A DNA stretch of 64,000 nucleotides from Rhizobium oryzicola (GTDB taxonomy: Bacteria; Pseudomonadota; Alphaproteobacteria; Rhizobiales; Rhizobiaceae), in NCBI RefSeq assembly GCF_030504645.1, contig NZ_JAUKWQ010000005.1:186001-250000 (forward strand), in the 5' to 3' direction. Positions 18,502 to 26,861 of this stretch are shown piece after piece. The translations under genes were made by a program, and so were the position numbers. The notes beneath the pieces are model-generated. The model was not told where the DNA came from. It worked only from the letters and a program-made list of their open reading frames with translations, and searched no databases. The number at the start of each line of letters is the position of its first letter. Position 1 is the first letter of the stretch.

Positions 18502-18535
18502 CGCCCCGCTCTCTTTGCGGAGATCGGGGCGCTTT
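18502..18535. terminator. Bidirectional hairpin terminator
   Basis: CGCCCCG/CGGGGCG arms (18502-18508 with 18525-18531) enclose an inner CTC/GAG pair and are followed by CTTT. It sits between the rightward flagellar-like gene and the leftward DapA-family gene and may stop both transcripts. Confidence 0.65.
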
Positions 18536-18566
18536 GTGCTTGCGGTCGATGAAGGATCTGGAAGCC

Positions 18567-19460
18567 TTACAGGCTCGGCAGAACCGGACGCTCGGCAATC
18601 GCCTTCTCGATGATGGCGGTCAGGCGGGCGCGCTCTGCACCCGAATGCGGCAGGCGCGGTTCGCGAACGCGGTCATTGGTCTGGATCGCCAGCACTTCTG
18701 CCAGCTTGATGTTCTGCACCAGGAAGGTGGACACATCGAGATCAAGCAGCGGGCGGAACCAGCGATAGATGGCGAGCGCTTCCACATAACGACCGGCCTG
18801 CGACAGCTTCCAGATCGCAACCGTCTCCTTCGGGAAGGCAACGACGAGGCCGGCGACCCAGCCATGCGCACCCATCATAAGGCTTTCGAGCGCAAGGTTA
18901 TCGACGCCGGTGAAGACATCGAAGCGATCGCCGAAAGCGTTGAAGACATCGGTAATGCGGCGGATATCGTCAGTCGATTCCTTCATGGCGACGATCAGTT
19001 CGTTCTTCGCCAGTTCCTCGAACATCGGAATGGTCACGTCGACGCCATAGGCGATCGGGTTGTTGTAGACCATCGACGGCAAGCCGGACGCCGTCGCGAC
19101 CGAAAGAACATGGTTCAGCGTCTCCGAGGGTGCCGACTTGTAAGGCACGCCCGGCAGGATCATCAGGCCATTGGCGCCGGCTTCCGCAGCAGCCTTTGCA
19201 GCCGTCTTCGCTCGTTGGGTCGAGCTTTCGCAGACGGTCATGAGCACCGGCTTGGTCCCTGCGACCGACTTCGCGACTTTCAGGATCTCAATCTTCTCGG
19301 AAGGCTCCAACGTCATGTTCTCGCCAAGCGAGCCGCATACGATCATGCCGTCCACACCCGCTTCGAACTGCAGGCCGAAGCAGCGCTCCATCTCCTTCAG
19401 GTCCAGGGAGCCATCGTCTTTGAACTTCGTCGTTACTGCCGGAAACACACCGCGCCACAT
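18567..19460 (-). CDS. DapA-family lyase/aldolase
   Basis: 297-residue (beta/alpha)8 class I aldolase of the dihydrodipicolinate synthase/N-acetylneuraminate lyase superfamily. The Schiff-base lysine is in VAMKEST near residue 165, the catalytic Tyr in VYNNP near 138, and CGSLGE near 45 replaces the usual GTTGE carboxylate-binding loop. The pairing with a divergent GntR/FCD regulator suggests a catabolic 2-keto acid lyase rather than lysine biosynthesis. AAGGAG precedes the ATG. One operator copy lies 17 bases upstream of the start. Confidence 0.83.
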   Translation of the reverse strand: MWRGVFPAVTTKFKDDGSLDLKEMERCFGLQFEAGVDGMIVCGSLGENMTLEPSEKIEILKVAKSVAGTKPVLMTVCESSTQRAKTAAKAAAEAGANGLMILPGVPYKSAPSETLNHVLSVATASGLPSMVYNNPIAYGVDVTIPMFEELAKNELIVAMKESTDDIRRITDVFNAFGDRFDVFTGVDNLALESLMMGAHGWVAGLVVAFPKETVAIWKLSQAGRYVEALAIYRWFRPLLDLDVSTFLVQNIKLAEVLAIQTNDRVREPRLPHSGAERARLTAIIEKAIAERPVLPSL

Positions 19461-19476
19461 GATCGCTCTCCTTAAG

Positions 19477-19535
19477 CTGATATATCAGCATTCATACGCA
19501 TTCCGATTGCGACATGTCAAGCACTGATATATCAG
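19477..19535. promoter_or_regulatory. Twin palindromic operators CTGATATATCAG
   Basis: The perfect 12-base palindrome CTGATATATCAG occurs twice, at 19477-19488 and 19524-19535, with centres 47 bases apart. They lie in the 81-base gap between the DapA-family gene and the divergent GntR gene, one copy near each start codon. GntR/FCD proteins bind short palindromes of this kind, so these are very likely operators of the adjacent regulator, allowing local control and autoregulation. Confidence 0.8.
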
Positions 19536-19541
19536 ATAATC

Positions 19542-20189
19542 ATGAATACGCTCACCTCACCCGCCACCATCCCGGATTCGCTGAGCCGCCAAGCCTATCA
19601 CGTGCTGGAAAACCTGATCGTGACCTTGAAGCTCGCACCTGGAGCACTGGTCACGGAAAAGCAGTTGATCGAGGCAGCAGGCCATGGCCGGACCCCGGTT
19701 CGTGAAGCCATCCAGAAGCTGGAATGGCAGGGCCTGATTGTGGTGCGCCCTCGGATCGGCCTGCAAATCACAGATATCGTGGCGTCCGATTACGCCGAGA
19801 TTATGGAAGTGCGCAAGCGCCTTGAACCCTTGGCGGCGAGTCTTGTGGCCGAGCATGCCAGCGCCGCACAACGGCAAAAAATGATCGAATGCGCGAAAGA
19901 CATGAGTGGTGCGGCAGCCACATCGGACATCGAGGCCTTCCTTACCGCCGACAAGCGCTTCGATGACCTGATGGAAGAAGCCTGCCCAAACCGTTTCGTG
20001 ACCGGAGCACTGGGCGCTCTTCAGACACATTCGCGCCGTCTCTGGTTTTCAACCGCATCCGCCGAGGGCATGGATCGCTCCGTCAGCCTGCATGTCGGCA
20101 TCATCCGGTCCATACAAAACAAAGACGCCGCCGGAGCGGCGGCGGCGACGGAAAAGCTTCTTCACTATCTCTCGGAACTGACGCCCTGA
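19542..20189 (+). CDS. GntR-family (FCD domain) transcriptional regulator
   Basis: 215-residue regulator with an N-terminal winged helix (residues 15-75, VTEKQLIEAAGHGRTPVREAIQKLE) and a C-terminal all-helical FCD ligand domain (DYAEIMEVRKRLEPLAASLVAEHA). Such FadR-subfamily proteins sense small carboxylates, usually repressing the divergently transcribed catabolic gene. No strong ribosome binding site precedes the ATG, and an operator half overlaps the expected position, so expression may be low and autorepressed. The likely target is the DapA-family gene. Confidence 0.88.
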   Translation: MNTLTSPATIPDSLSRQAYHVLENLIVTLKLAPGALVTEKQLIEAAGHGRTPVREAIQKLEWQGLIVVRPRIGLQITDIVASDYAEIMEVRKRLEPLAASLVAEHASAAQRQKMIECAKDMSGAAATSDIEAFLTADKRFDDLMEEACPNRFVTGALGALQTHSRRLWFSTASAEGMDRSVSLHVGIIRSIQNKDAAGAAAATEKLLHYLSELTP

Positions 20190-20199
20190 CGTAGGCGCG

Positions 20200-20592
20200 T
20201 TAGGTGGCGACCTGCTCTGCGGCGCGCTCTTTCGCGAGTTGTGCCAGATCGGCTGGCTTCAATTCTACCGATTCGCCACAGCCGCAGGCGGATGTCTGGT
20301 TCGGATTGTTGAAGGTGAAGCCGGAGCGCATCTTGGTCACTTCGAAATCCATCTGCGTGCCCAAGAGATAAAGCACGGCGGATGGCTCGATCCAAACCTT
20401 CGCACCGGCATGCTCGATCAGATCGTCCTTGGCATTGGGTTCGGTCACCAGATCGACCGTGTATTCCATGCCGGCGCAACCGCCCTTCTTGATGCCGACG
20501 CGGATACCTTTTGCATCCGGCCCGGAATTTTCCACGATCGCTTTCACGCGGGACGCGGCAGCATCCGTCATGCTCATCACTGCAAAGCCCAT
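20200..20592 (-). CDS. sufA: Fe-S assembly A-type carrier SufA
   Basis: 130-residue A-type iron-sulfur carrier (HesB/IscA family) that receives clusters from SufBCD and passes them to apoproteins. The three conserved cysteines are visible, one in KKGGCAGMEY near residue 37 and the pair in ACGCGES near 105. GAAGGAG upstream of the ATG at 20592 supports this start. It is the last gene of the leftward suf operon but is separated from sufT by a ParDE pair. It ends 10 bases from the convergent GntR gene. Confidence 0.93.
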   Translation of the reverse strand: MGFAVMSMTDAAASRVKAIVENSGPDAKGIRVGIKKGGCAGMEYTVDLVTEPNAKDDLIEHAGAKVWIEPSAVLYLLGTQMDFEVTKMRSGFTFNNPNQTSACGCGESVELKPADLAQLAKERAAEQVAT

Positions 20593-20682
20593 CGGCTCAT
20601 TCTCCTTCACGCAACCGGGTTCAAGGTCCGGTGGTTCGAAATATAATGTAAGCGCCAAGCGCTTCCTTATCAATAAGGCAAG

Positions 20683-20970
20683 CTATCGCAGCAGCTTCGG
20701 CCAATCGCGAGCTGCGTGGAGGACACGCAGAATTTCAATACCCTCATCATCAGGCCGACAGAAAATCAGATAGCCGTCCTTCGAAAACATCCGGCTCTTG
20801 AGCCTTGAGGTTTCACGGGCAGCACCGATCCCAGGCATAGAACAGAGCAGCTGGAACGTCGCATAGATCTCATCCTGCCAACGCAGTGCCGCTCGCGGAT
20901 TATGCTTTCCGATGTAGGACATAATCTCGTACACGTCGCGCTCAGCCCGTGGCCGAAGGCGATAGCTCAT
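20683..20970 (-). CDS. parE: ParE/RelE-family toxin
   Basis: 95-residue toxin of the RelE/ParE superfamily. The N-terminus SYRLRPRAERDVYEIMSYI, the middle MPGIGAARE and the C-terminal ILRVLHAARDW are typical of ParE, which poisons DNA gyrase; RelE-like mRNA cleavage cannot be excluded from sequence. The start overlaps the antitoxin stop by four bases (ATGA), the standard coupled arrangement. The pair lies inside the suf operon on the same strand. Confidence 0.87.
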   Translation of the reverse strand: MSYRLRPRAERDVYEIMSYIGKHNPRAALRWQDEIYATFQLLCSMPGIGAARETSRLKSRMFSKDGYLIFCRPDDEGIEILRVLHAARDWPKLLR

Positions 20971-21245
20971 TCGGCCTTCATCCCGAAATCGCGCTCAAAT
21001 TGAGCTCGCAAGCGACGGAATGACTCTTCTCCATCGATCGGTTCGCCGCTGTCGATACCTTCCTGGATCAGCGCATCCAATTCCTCCGGCGCGAAGTTTG
21101 CTAGCAGGCGCTGCACCTGGAAGGCATTCAGCGCCGCCGAAACGACCTCATCGGCGGATTGGAACTCGCCGCTCTCGAGAACGCTTTCAACGATCTCGCT
21201 CATGTCATCATTCAGTTCGATGCGAATGGGATGCGCGCGCGCCAT
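20967..21245 (-). CDS. parD: ParD-like ribbon-helix-helix antitoxin
   Basis: 92-residue antitoxin. The N-terminal ribbon-helix-helix (HPIRIELNDDMSEIVESVLESGEFQSADEV, residues 5-34) should dimerise to bind its own promoter, and the acidic C-terminal half should wrap the toxin. GGAGG seven bases before the ATG supports the start. It precedes its toxin with a four-base overlap and lies 47 bases downstream of the sufT start-distal end, so it may read from the suf transcript as well as its own promoter. Confidence 0.87.
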   Translation of the reverse strand: MARAHPIRIELNDDMSEIVESVLESGEFQSADEVVSAALNAFQVQRLLANFAPEELDALIQEGIDSGEPIDGEESFRRLRAQFERDFGMKAE

Positions 21246-21292
21246 AATCCAGCCTCCGCTTCAGTCCTGACGAGACTAACGCATCGACTGGC

Positions 21293-21673
21293 TCAATACC
21301 AGCCGACGGCCACCTGCGCCTCTTCCGACATGCGCTCTGGCGTCCACGGCGGATCGAAGGTCATTTCCACCTCGACGCCGGAGACACCTTCCACGGCGCC
21401 GACAGCATTTTCCACCCAGCCCGGCATTTCGCCGGCGACCGGGCAGCCCGGAGCCGTCAGCGTCATGACGATCTTCACCAGGCGGTCGTCTTCGATATCG
21501 ATCTTGTAGACGAGACCAAGTTCGAAGATATCGGCGGGAATTTCCGGGTCGTAGACCGTCTTCAGCGCCGCCACGATATCATCGGAAAGCCGAGCAAGTT
21601 CGTCTGCCGGGATCGGTGAATTGATGATGCCTTCGCGGGCATCCCACTTTGGAATGGTTTCTTCGGTCGACAT
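21293..21673 (-). CDS. sufT: SUF system protein SufT (DUF59/MIP18 family)
   Basis: 126-residue MIP18-family protein involved in Fe-S cluster maturation or transfer. The hallmark DPEIPADIFELGLVYKI is around residue 43, and the cysteine of TLTAPGCPVAG near 75 matches the conserved reactive Cys. The start at 21673 gives the normal length and follows the sufS stop by 11 bases. It is co-transcribed with sufS and sufD. Confidence 0.9.
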   Translation of the reverse strand: MSTEETIPKWDAREGIINSPIPADELARLSDDIVAALKTVYDPEIPADIFELGLVYKIDIEDDRLVKIVMTLTAPGCPVAGEMPGWVENAVGAVEGVSGVEVEMTFDPPWTPERMSEEAQVAVGWY

Positions 21674-21684
21674 TTTGTCTGTCC

Positions 21685-22923
21685 TCAGGCAAAGAAGTTG
21701 CGCGCATAATCCAGCGCGTCGGCCAGCGCATCCACTTCGGCGCGCGTGTTGTACATCGCAAAGGATGCACGGCAAGTAGACGTCACGCCGAACCGTTTCA
21801 AGAGCGGCATGGCGCAATGGGTGCCGGCACGCACCGCGACACCCTTGCGGTCAATGACCATTGAAACGTCATGGGCATGGATGCCCGCCAACTCAAACGA
21901 GAAGATGGCACCCTTGCCGGGCGCGTTGCCGATGATGCGCAGCGAGTTGATCGCTCGCAACCGCTCGGTCGCATAGGCCGTCAGATCCGCCTCATGGGCT
22001 GCAATCGCCTCGCGTCCTACTTTCTCGATATAATCCAGTGCATAACCAAGGCCGATTGCCTGCACGATTGGCGGCGTGCCGGCCTCAAAACGGTGCGGCG
22101 GATCATTGTAGGTGACGATATCCTCACCGACCTCGATGATCATTTCGCCGCCACCCTGGAAAGGCCGCATCTGGCGCAGCCGATCGGCCTTGCCGTAGAG
22201 CACGCCGATGCCGGACGGACCGTAGAGCTTGTGGCCGGTCATCACATACCAGTCGCAATCGAGATCGCGCACATCGACCGGCATATGCACGGCGCCCTGG
22301 CTTCCATCAACCAGAACAGGAATGTCGCGCTCGCGGGCAATGCGGCAGACATCCTTGACCGGAACGACGGTGCCGAGCGCATTCGACATATGAGTGATCG
22401 CGATCAGGCGTGTCTTGTCCGTCAGGCACTTCTCGAAGTCTTCGAGATGAAATGCGCCATCGTCATCGACCGGCACCCAGACCAGCTTCACACCTTGCCG
22501 CTCGCGCAGAAAATGCCAGGGCACGATGTTGGAGTGATGCTCCATGATCGTCAGAACGATCTCATCGCCCTCTTTCAGGTGCGGCATCGCCCAGCCATAG
22601 GCGACCGTATTGATCGCCTCGGTCGAGTTCTTGGTGAAGACAATATCGTCCACCGACGGCGCATTCAGGAAGCGGCGCACCTTTTCACGCGCAGCCTCGT
22701 AGGCTTCAGTCGCGGCGTTGGACAGGTAATGCAGGCCGCGATGCACATTGGCATATTCATGGGAATAGGCCTGGCTGATCGCGTCAATCACCGACTGCGG
22801 CTTCTGCGCCGAGGCACCATTGTCCAGGTAGACCAGCGGCTTGCCGTGCACCAGGGTGGAGAGGATCGGAAAATCCTTGCGGATTGCTTCGACATCGTAG
22901 GCGGTCGAATTCATCTGGCCCAT
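21685..22923 (-). CDS. sufS: Cysteine desulfurase SufS
   Basis: 412-residue type II cysteine desulfurase, a PLP enzyme that takes sulfur from cysteine for the SUF machinery. LVYLDNGASAQKP at the N-terminus, the PLP lysine in TGHKLYGPSG near residue 228 and the persulfide cysteine in AGTHCAMPL near 365 are seen; the usual His before the catalytic His-Cys is Thr here. AAAGGG precedes the ATG at 22923. It lies downstream of sufD, with the repeat element at 23005-23090 in between. Confidence 0.93.
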   Translation of the reverse strand: MGQMNSTAYDVEAIRKDFPILSTLVHGKPLVYLDNGASAQKPQSVIDAISQAYSHEYANVHRGLHYLSNAATEAYEAAREKVRRFLNAPSVDDIVFTKNSTEAINTVAYGWAMPHLKEGDEIVLTIMEHHSNIVPWHFLRERQGVKLVWVPVDDDGAFHLEDFEKCLTDKTRLIAITHMSNALGTVVPVKDVCRIARERDIPVLVDGSQGAVHMPVDVRDLDCDWYVMTGHKLYGPSGIGVLYGKADRLRQMRPFQGGGEMIIEVGEDIVTYNDPPHRFEAGTPPIVQAIGLGYALDYIEKVGREAIAAHEADLTAYATERLRAINSLRIIGNAPGKGAIFSFELAGIHAHDVSMVIDRKGVAVRAGTHCAMPLLKRFGVTSTCRASFAMYNTRAEVDALADALDYARNFFA

Positions 22924-23004
22924 TGCAGACCCTTTCAATTCGCGCTTTCGGACAGGGCGGTCACAAAGGCCGATCTGACCCGGGAGCGTCGCTCCTTGCT
23001 CTGC

Positions 23005-23090
23005 GTCATCCTCGGCCCTGCGCCGAGGATCCACTCATTTTCTGACAAACTCGTCCGTCCATGGATGCTCGGGTCAAGCCCGAGCATGAC
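23005..23090. repeat. Two-hairpin palindromic intergenic repeat
   Basis: Hairpin ATCCTCGG/CCGAGGAT (23008-23030) and hairpin ATGCTCGGG/CCCGAGCAT (23065-23087) are bracketed by complementary GTCAT and ATGAC ends, giving an 86-base nested palindrome between sufD and sufS. I recognise the arm sequences as those of a dispersed alphaproteobacterial intergenic repeat; copy number here cannot be judged from one window. Confidence 0.75.
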
Positions 23091-23111
23091 GATGGAGAGG
23101 TTGGGCCATGA

Positions 23112-24386
23112 TCAGGCATGCTTGGCGAGCCAGGTCGAAATCACGCCTTCAAGCGCCTCGACCAGTGCCTCATCTTCCAGCTCCTCGACGATCTCCGCCA
23201 CGAAGGCATTGACCAGCATGGCGCGCGCGTGATTGCGCGGAATGCCGCGCGCCATCAAGTAGTAGAGGTGATTGTCGTCGATATCGGCAACCGTCGCACC
23301 ATGGCCGCACTGCACGTCGTCGGCGAAGATTTCGAGTTCTGGCTTGGCGGCAAATTCTGCGTCGTCCGACATCAGCAGCGTGTTGCAGGCCATGCGGGCA
23401 TCAGTCTTCTGCGCATCAAGCGCAACCTTGATCATGCCTTGGAACACGCCGCGAGCACGATCGAACACCACGTTGCGGAAGATTTCCGTCGAGTTCGTGT
23501 TCGGCACGTTGTGGCCGAGAACCAGCGTCACATCCGTGTGCGTATCGCCGCCAAGCAAGTTGACGCCACGCAGCGAGAGTTCGGCACCCTCACCCGCCAC
23601 ATCGACGCGCAACTCCTGGCGCACCAGCTTGCCGCCGGCATTGACCACGAAGAGCTTCAGCTTGGCATTTTCGCCGACCCGGATGCGCACCTGTCCGAGA
23701 TGCGTATCGTCAGCGCCCTGCTGCTGCAGCACGATCCAGGTGACGTCAGCGCCATCCTCCAGCGAAATATCGCTGACGGACGACACAAATGCAGAGCCCT
23801 CGCCCGTCTGCGCATGCCGCTCGATAACGACAGCCTTGGAGCCAGCACCGAAGCTGACAGGAAAGCGCGTATGCGCCTGACCGGCGCCATGCAGCGCCTG
23901 GATCTCGATCGGCTGTTCTACCGTGACACCCGCCGGAAACTCCAGCACGAGCCCGTCGCGGACAAAGCTGCCATTGATCTTGCCGATCGTGTCGTCGCGA
24001 TCGATCACCGAAAGGCCTGGAGCCGCCGTCCCTTCGCGCAGCATGTCGGCGAATGCACCGACAACGACGCCTTCTACCGATGGCTTGCCGACGATCTGGC
24101 CCTGGCGAGTGCCGATGACATGCGCGCCAGCGACGAGCGGTTCGATGGCATCCGCGCTGCCTGTACCAGCGTCCATCGGAACCGAACGCAGCAGCGTCTT
24201 CAAATCGGTGTAGTGCCAGGCCTCGACGCGGCGCGTCGGCAAGCCATTGGTCTTCAGATCGTCCACCAAGCGATCGCGGGCACTGATGACGGCACCGTTG
24301 CCGGGCAGCTCGCCGAGCTGGCCGGTATAGGCGTCGATCAGCGCAGATTCAGCGGCGGTCAGCCGGCTTGTCGTCTGCATGTTCAT
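23112..24386 (-). CDS. sufD: SUF scaffold component SufD
   Basis: 424-residue SufD, which pairs with SufB in the SufBC2D scaffold for Fe-S assembly and iron acquisition. The N-terminal GLPTRRVEAWHYTDLKTLL and the C-terminal beta-helix end (DDVQCGHGATVADID and LYYLMARGIPRNHAR) are family signatures. The ATG at 24386 has a better-spaced GGGGA than the one at 24392. It lies between sufC and sufS in the standard alphaproteobacterial order. Confidence 0.94.
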   Translation of the reverse strand: MNMQTTSRLTAAESALIDAYTGQLGELPGNGAVISARDRLVDDLKTNGLPTRRVEAWHYTDLKTLLRSVPMDAGTGSADAIEPLVAGAHVIGTRQGQIVGKPSVEGVVVGAFADMLREGTAAPGLSVIDRDDTIGKINGSFVRDGLVLEFPAGVTVEQPIEIQALHGAGQAHTRFPVSFGAGSKAVVIERHAQTGEGSAFVSSVSDISLEDGADVTWIVLQQQGADDTHLGQVRIRVGENAKLKLFVVNAGGKLVRQELRVDVAGEGAELSLRGVNLLGGDTHTDVTLVLGHNVPNTNSTEIFRNVVFDRARGVFQGMIKVALDAQKTDARMACNTLLMSDDAEFAAKPELEIFADDVQCGHGATVADIDDNHLYYLMARGIPRNHARAMLVNAFVAEIVEELEDEALVEALEGVISTWLAKHA

Positions 24387-24406
24387 ACCCATTCCCCGTG
24401 TTTCGA

Positions 24407-25162
24407 TCAGGCGGCCTGGCCGATGATGTCGGCATAACCATTGGCTTCCAGCTCCAGCGCCAGATCCTTGTCGCCGGTGCGGATGATCTGGCCCTTGTAG
24501 AGGACATGCACCGTATCCGGCACGATGTAGTCGAGCAGGCGCTGGTAATGGGTGATGACGATCGTGGCGCGATCAGGAGACTTGAGCGCGTTGACGCCAT
24601 CGGCGACGATCTTCAGCGCGTCGATATCGAGACCAGAATCGGTTTCGTCGAGCACGCAAAGCTTCGGTTCCAGCAGCGCCATCTGCAGGATTTCCGCGCG
24701 CTTCTTTTCACCGCCGGAGAAGCCGACATTGAGCGGACGCTTCAGCATGTCAGGATTGATCTTCAGCTCGGCAGCCGCCTCCTTGACGCGCCGCATGAAG
24801 TCAGGCGTCGTCAGTTCCGCTTCGCCGCGGGCCTTGCGCTGCTCGTTCATCGCGACCTTCAGGAACTGCATGGTGGCAACGCCCGGAATTTCGACCGGAT
24901 ACTGGAAGGCCAGGAAGATGCCTCGTGCCGCGCGCTCGGCCGGATCAAGCTCCAGAATGCTCTCGCCGTTATAGAGGATGTCGCCCTCTGTCACTTCGTA
25001 GTCCTCGCGGCCCGACAGGATGTAGGACAGCGTCGACTTGCCGGAGCCGTTGGGGCCCATGATGGCCGCCACTTCGCCAGCCTTGACCGTCAGATTGAGG
25101 CCGCGGATGATCTCGGTGCCGTCCTCGGCGATACGCGCGTGCAGGTTCTTGATTTCAAGCAT
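24407..25162 (-). CDS. sufC: SUF ATPase SufC
   Basis: 251-residue ABC-type ATPase of the SufBC2D complex. Walker A GPNGSGKST (near residue 37), the ABC signature FSGGEKKR and Walker B LCVLDETDSGLDIDA are intact. ATP binding by SufC reshapes SufB-SufD to expose the assembly site. I chose the ATG at 25162 because AGGAA is well spaced before it; an ATG at 25180 is an alternative. The longer frame into sufB is not coding. Confidence 0.95.
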   Translation of the reverse strand: MLEIKNLHARIAEDGTEIIRGLNLTVKAGEVAAIMGPNGSGKSTLSYILSGREDYEVTEGDILYNGESILELDPAERAARGIFLAFQYPVEIPGVATMQFLKVAMNEQRKARGEAELTTPDFMRRVKEAAAELKINPDMLKRPLNVGFSGGEKKRAEILQMALLEPKLCVLDETDSGLDIDALKIVADGVNALKSPDRATIVITHYQRLLDYIVPDTVHVLYKGQIIRTGDKDLALELEANGYADIIGQAA

Positions 25163-25251
25163 GTTGTCGTTCCTGTTCATAGGGCGGTTCAAGAGCCGCC
25201 TGTCAGTTCCCTCGGCGCCTCGGACGCCCCTTGTTCTTGATCCTTGGACCG

Positions 25252-26721
25252 TTAGCCCACGCTGCCTTCCAGCGAGATGCCGATCAGCTTCTGCGCCTCC
25301 ACGGCGAACTCCATCGGCAGCTCCTGAATGACTTCCTTGACGAAGCCGTTCACGATCAGCGCGATCGCGGCCTCCTCCGGAATGCCGCGCTGCAGGCAGT
25401 AGAACAGCTGGTCCTCGGAAATCTTCGACGTGGTCGCCTCGTGCTCGAACTGTGCGGAAGAATTCTTCGCCTCGATGTACGGCACCGTATGCGCGCCGCA
25501 GCGGTCGCCGATCAGAAGCGAGTCGCACTGCGTGAAGTTACGGGCATTCGTTGCCTTGCGATGCGCCGAGACCTGGCCGCGATAGGTGTTCTGCGAAACC
25601 CCGGCGGCAATGCCCTTGGAGATGATGCGGCTCGACGTGTTCTTGCCGAGATGGATCATCTTGGTGCCGCTATCGACCTGCTGGTGACCGTTGGAAACGG
25701 CAATCGAGTAGAACTCGCCACGGCTGTCGTCGCCGCGCAGAATGCAGCTCGGATATTTCCAGGTGATGGCAGAGCCGGTCTCGACCTGCGTCCAGGAGAT
25801 CTTGGAGCGGTCGCCACGGCAATCGCCACGCTTGGTGACGAAGTTGTAGATGCCGCCCTTGCCTTGCTTGTCGCCCGGGAACCAGTTCTGCACGGTCGAA
25901 TACTTGATCTCGGCATCGTCAAGCGCGACCAGTTCAACGACAGCCGCATGCAGCTGGTTCTCGTCGCGTTGCGGTGCTGTGCAGCCTTCGAGGTAGGAGA
26001 CGTACGCGCCTTCCTCGGCAATGATCAGCGTGCGCTCGAACTGGCCAGTGTTCTTCTCGTTGATGCGGAAATAGGTGGAGAGCTCCATCGGGCAGCGAAC
26101 GCCCTTCGGCACGAAGACGAAGGACCCGTCGGTGAACACGGCAGAGTTCAGCGTCGCATAGTAGTTGTCGGTGACGGGAACGACCGACCCCAGATACTTC
26201 TTCACCAGTTCAGGATGCTCGCGCACGGCTTCCGAGATCGACATGAAGATCACGCCGGCCTTGGCCAGTTCCTTCTTGAAGGTCGTCACGACAGACACGC
26301 TGTCGAAGACGGCATCGACGGCCACGCGCGGCTTTTCGACGCCGGCCAGGATTTCCTGTTCCTTCAGCGGAATGCCGAGCTTCTCATAGGTCTTCAACAG
26401 CTCCGGATCGACCTCGTCCAGCGACTTCGGGCCGGACGCGCTCTTCGGCGCTGCATAATAATAGATGTCGTTGAAGTCGATCTTCGGATAGTCGACGCGC
26501 GCCCAGGTGGGCTCTTCCATCGTCAGCCAGCGGCGATAGGCGTCAAGACGCCATTCCAGCATCCATTCCGGCTCCTGCTTCTTCGCGGAGATGAAGCGGA
26601 CGATTTCTTCGGACAGGCCCTTTGGAGCCTTCTCCACTTCGATCGCGGTCTCGAAGCCATATTTGTACTGGTCCACATCGATCTGGCGAACCTGATCGAT
26701 CGTCTCCTGCACGGCAGCCAT
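25252..26721 (-). CDS. sufB: SUF scaffold protein SufB
   Basis: 489-residue main scaffold of the SUF system, on which the nascent cluster forms. Visible features are the [16 protein letters not shown]-terminus, [28 protein letters not shown] with the conserved His, and [19 protein letters not shown] near the core sulfur-accepting Cys. GGAG seven bases upstream favours the ATG at 26721 over 26727. It follows the iscS-type gene by 140 non-coding bases. Confidence 0.96.
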   Translation of the reverse strand: MAAVQETIDQVRQIDVDQYKYGFETAIEVEKAPKGLSEEIVRFISAKKQEPEWMLEWRLDAYRRWLTMEEPTWARVDYPKIDFNDIYYYAAPKSASGPKSLDEVDPELLKTYEKLGIPLKEQEILAGVEKPRVAVDAVFDSVSVVTTFKKELAKAGVIFMSISEAVREHPELVKKYLGSVVPVTDNYYATLNSAVFTDGSFVFVPKGVRCPMELSTYFRINEKNTGQFERTLIIAEEGAYVSYLEGCTAPQRDENQLHAAVVELVALDDAEIKYSTVQNWFPGDKQGKGGIYNFVTKRGDCRGDRSKISWTQVETGSAITWKYPSCILRGDDSRGEFYSIAVSNGHQQVDSGTKMIHLGKNTSSRIISKGIAAGVSQNTYRGQVSAHRKATNARNFTQCDSLLIGDRCGAHTVPYIEAKNSSAQFEHEATTSKISEDQLFYCLQRGIPEEAAIALIVNGFVKEVIQELPMEFAVEAQKLIGISLEGSVG

Positions 26722-26861
26722 GGTCATTCTCCAATCTAGCCGGAATCAAGGGTCCGGCAGGTTGTCTAAGTGTGGCGGGGGTTCGCCCCTATGTAGGCGC
26801 CAGAAGGCGGTTTTCCCACCATTTGGCAAGCATATTTTTGCGTTTCCGCAACTTTGCAAGG

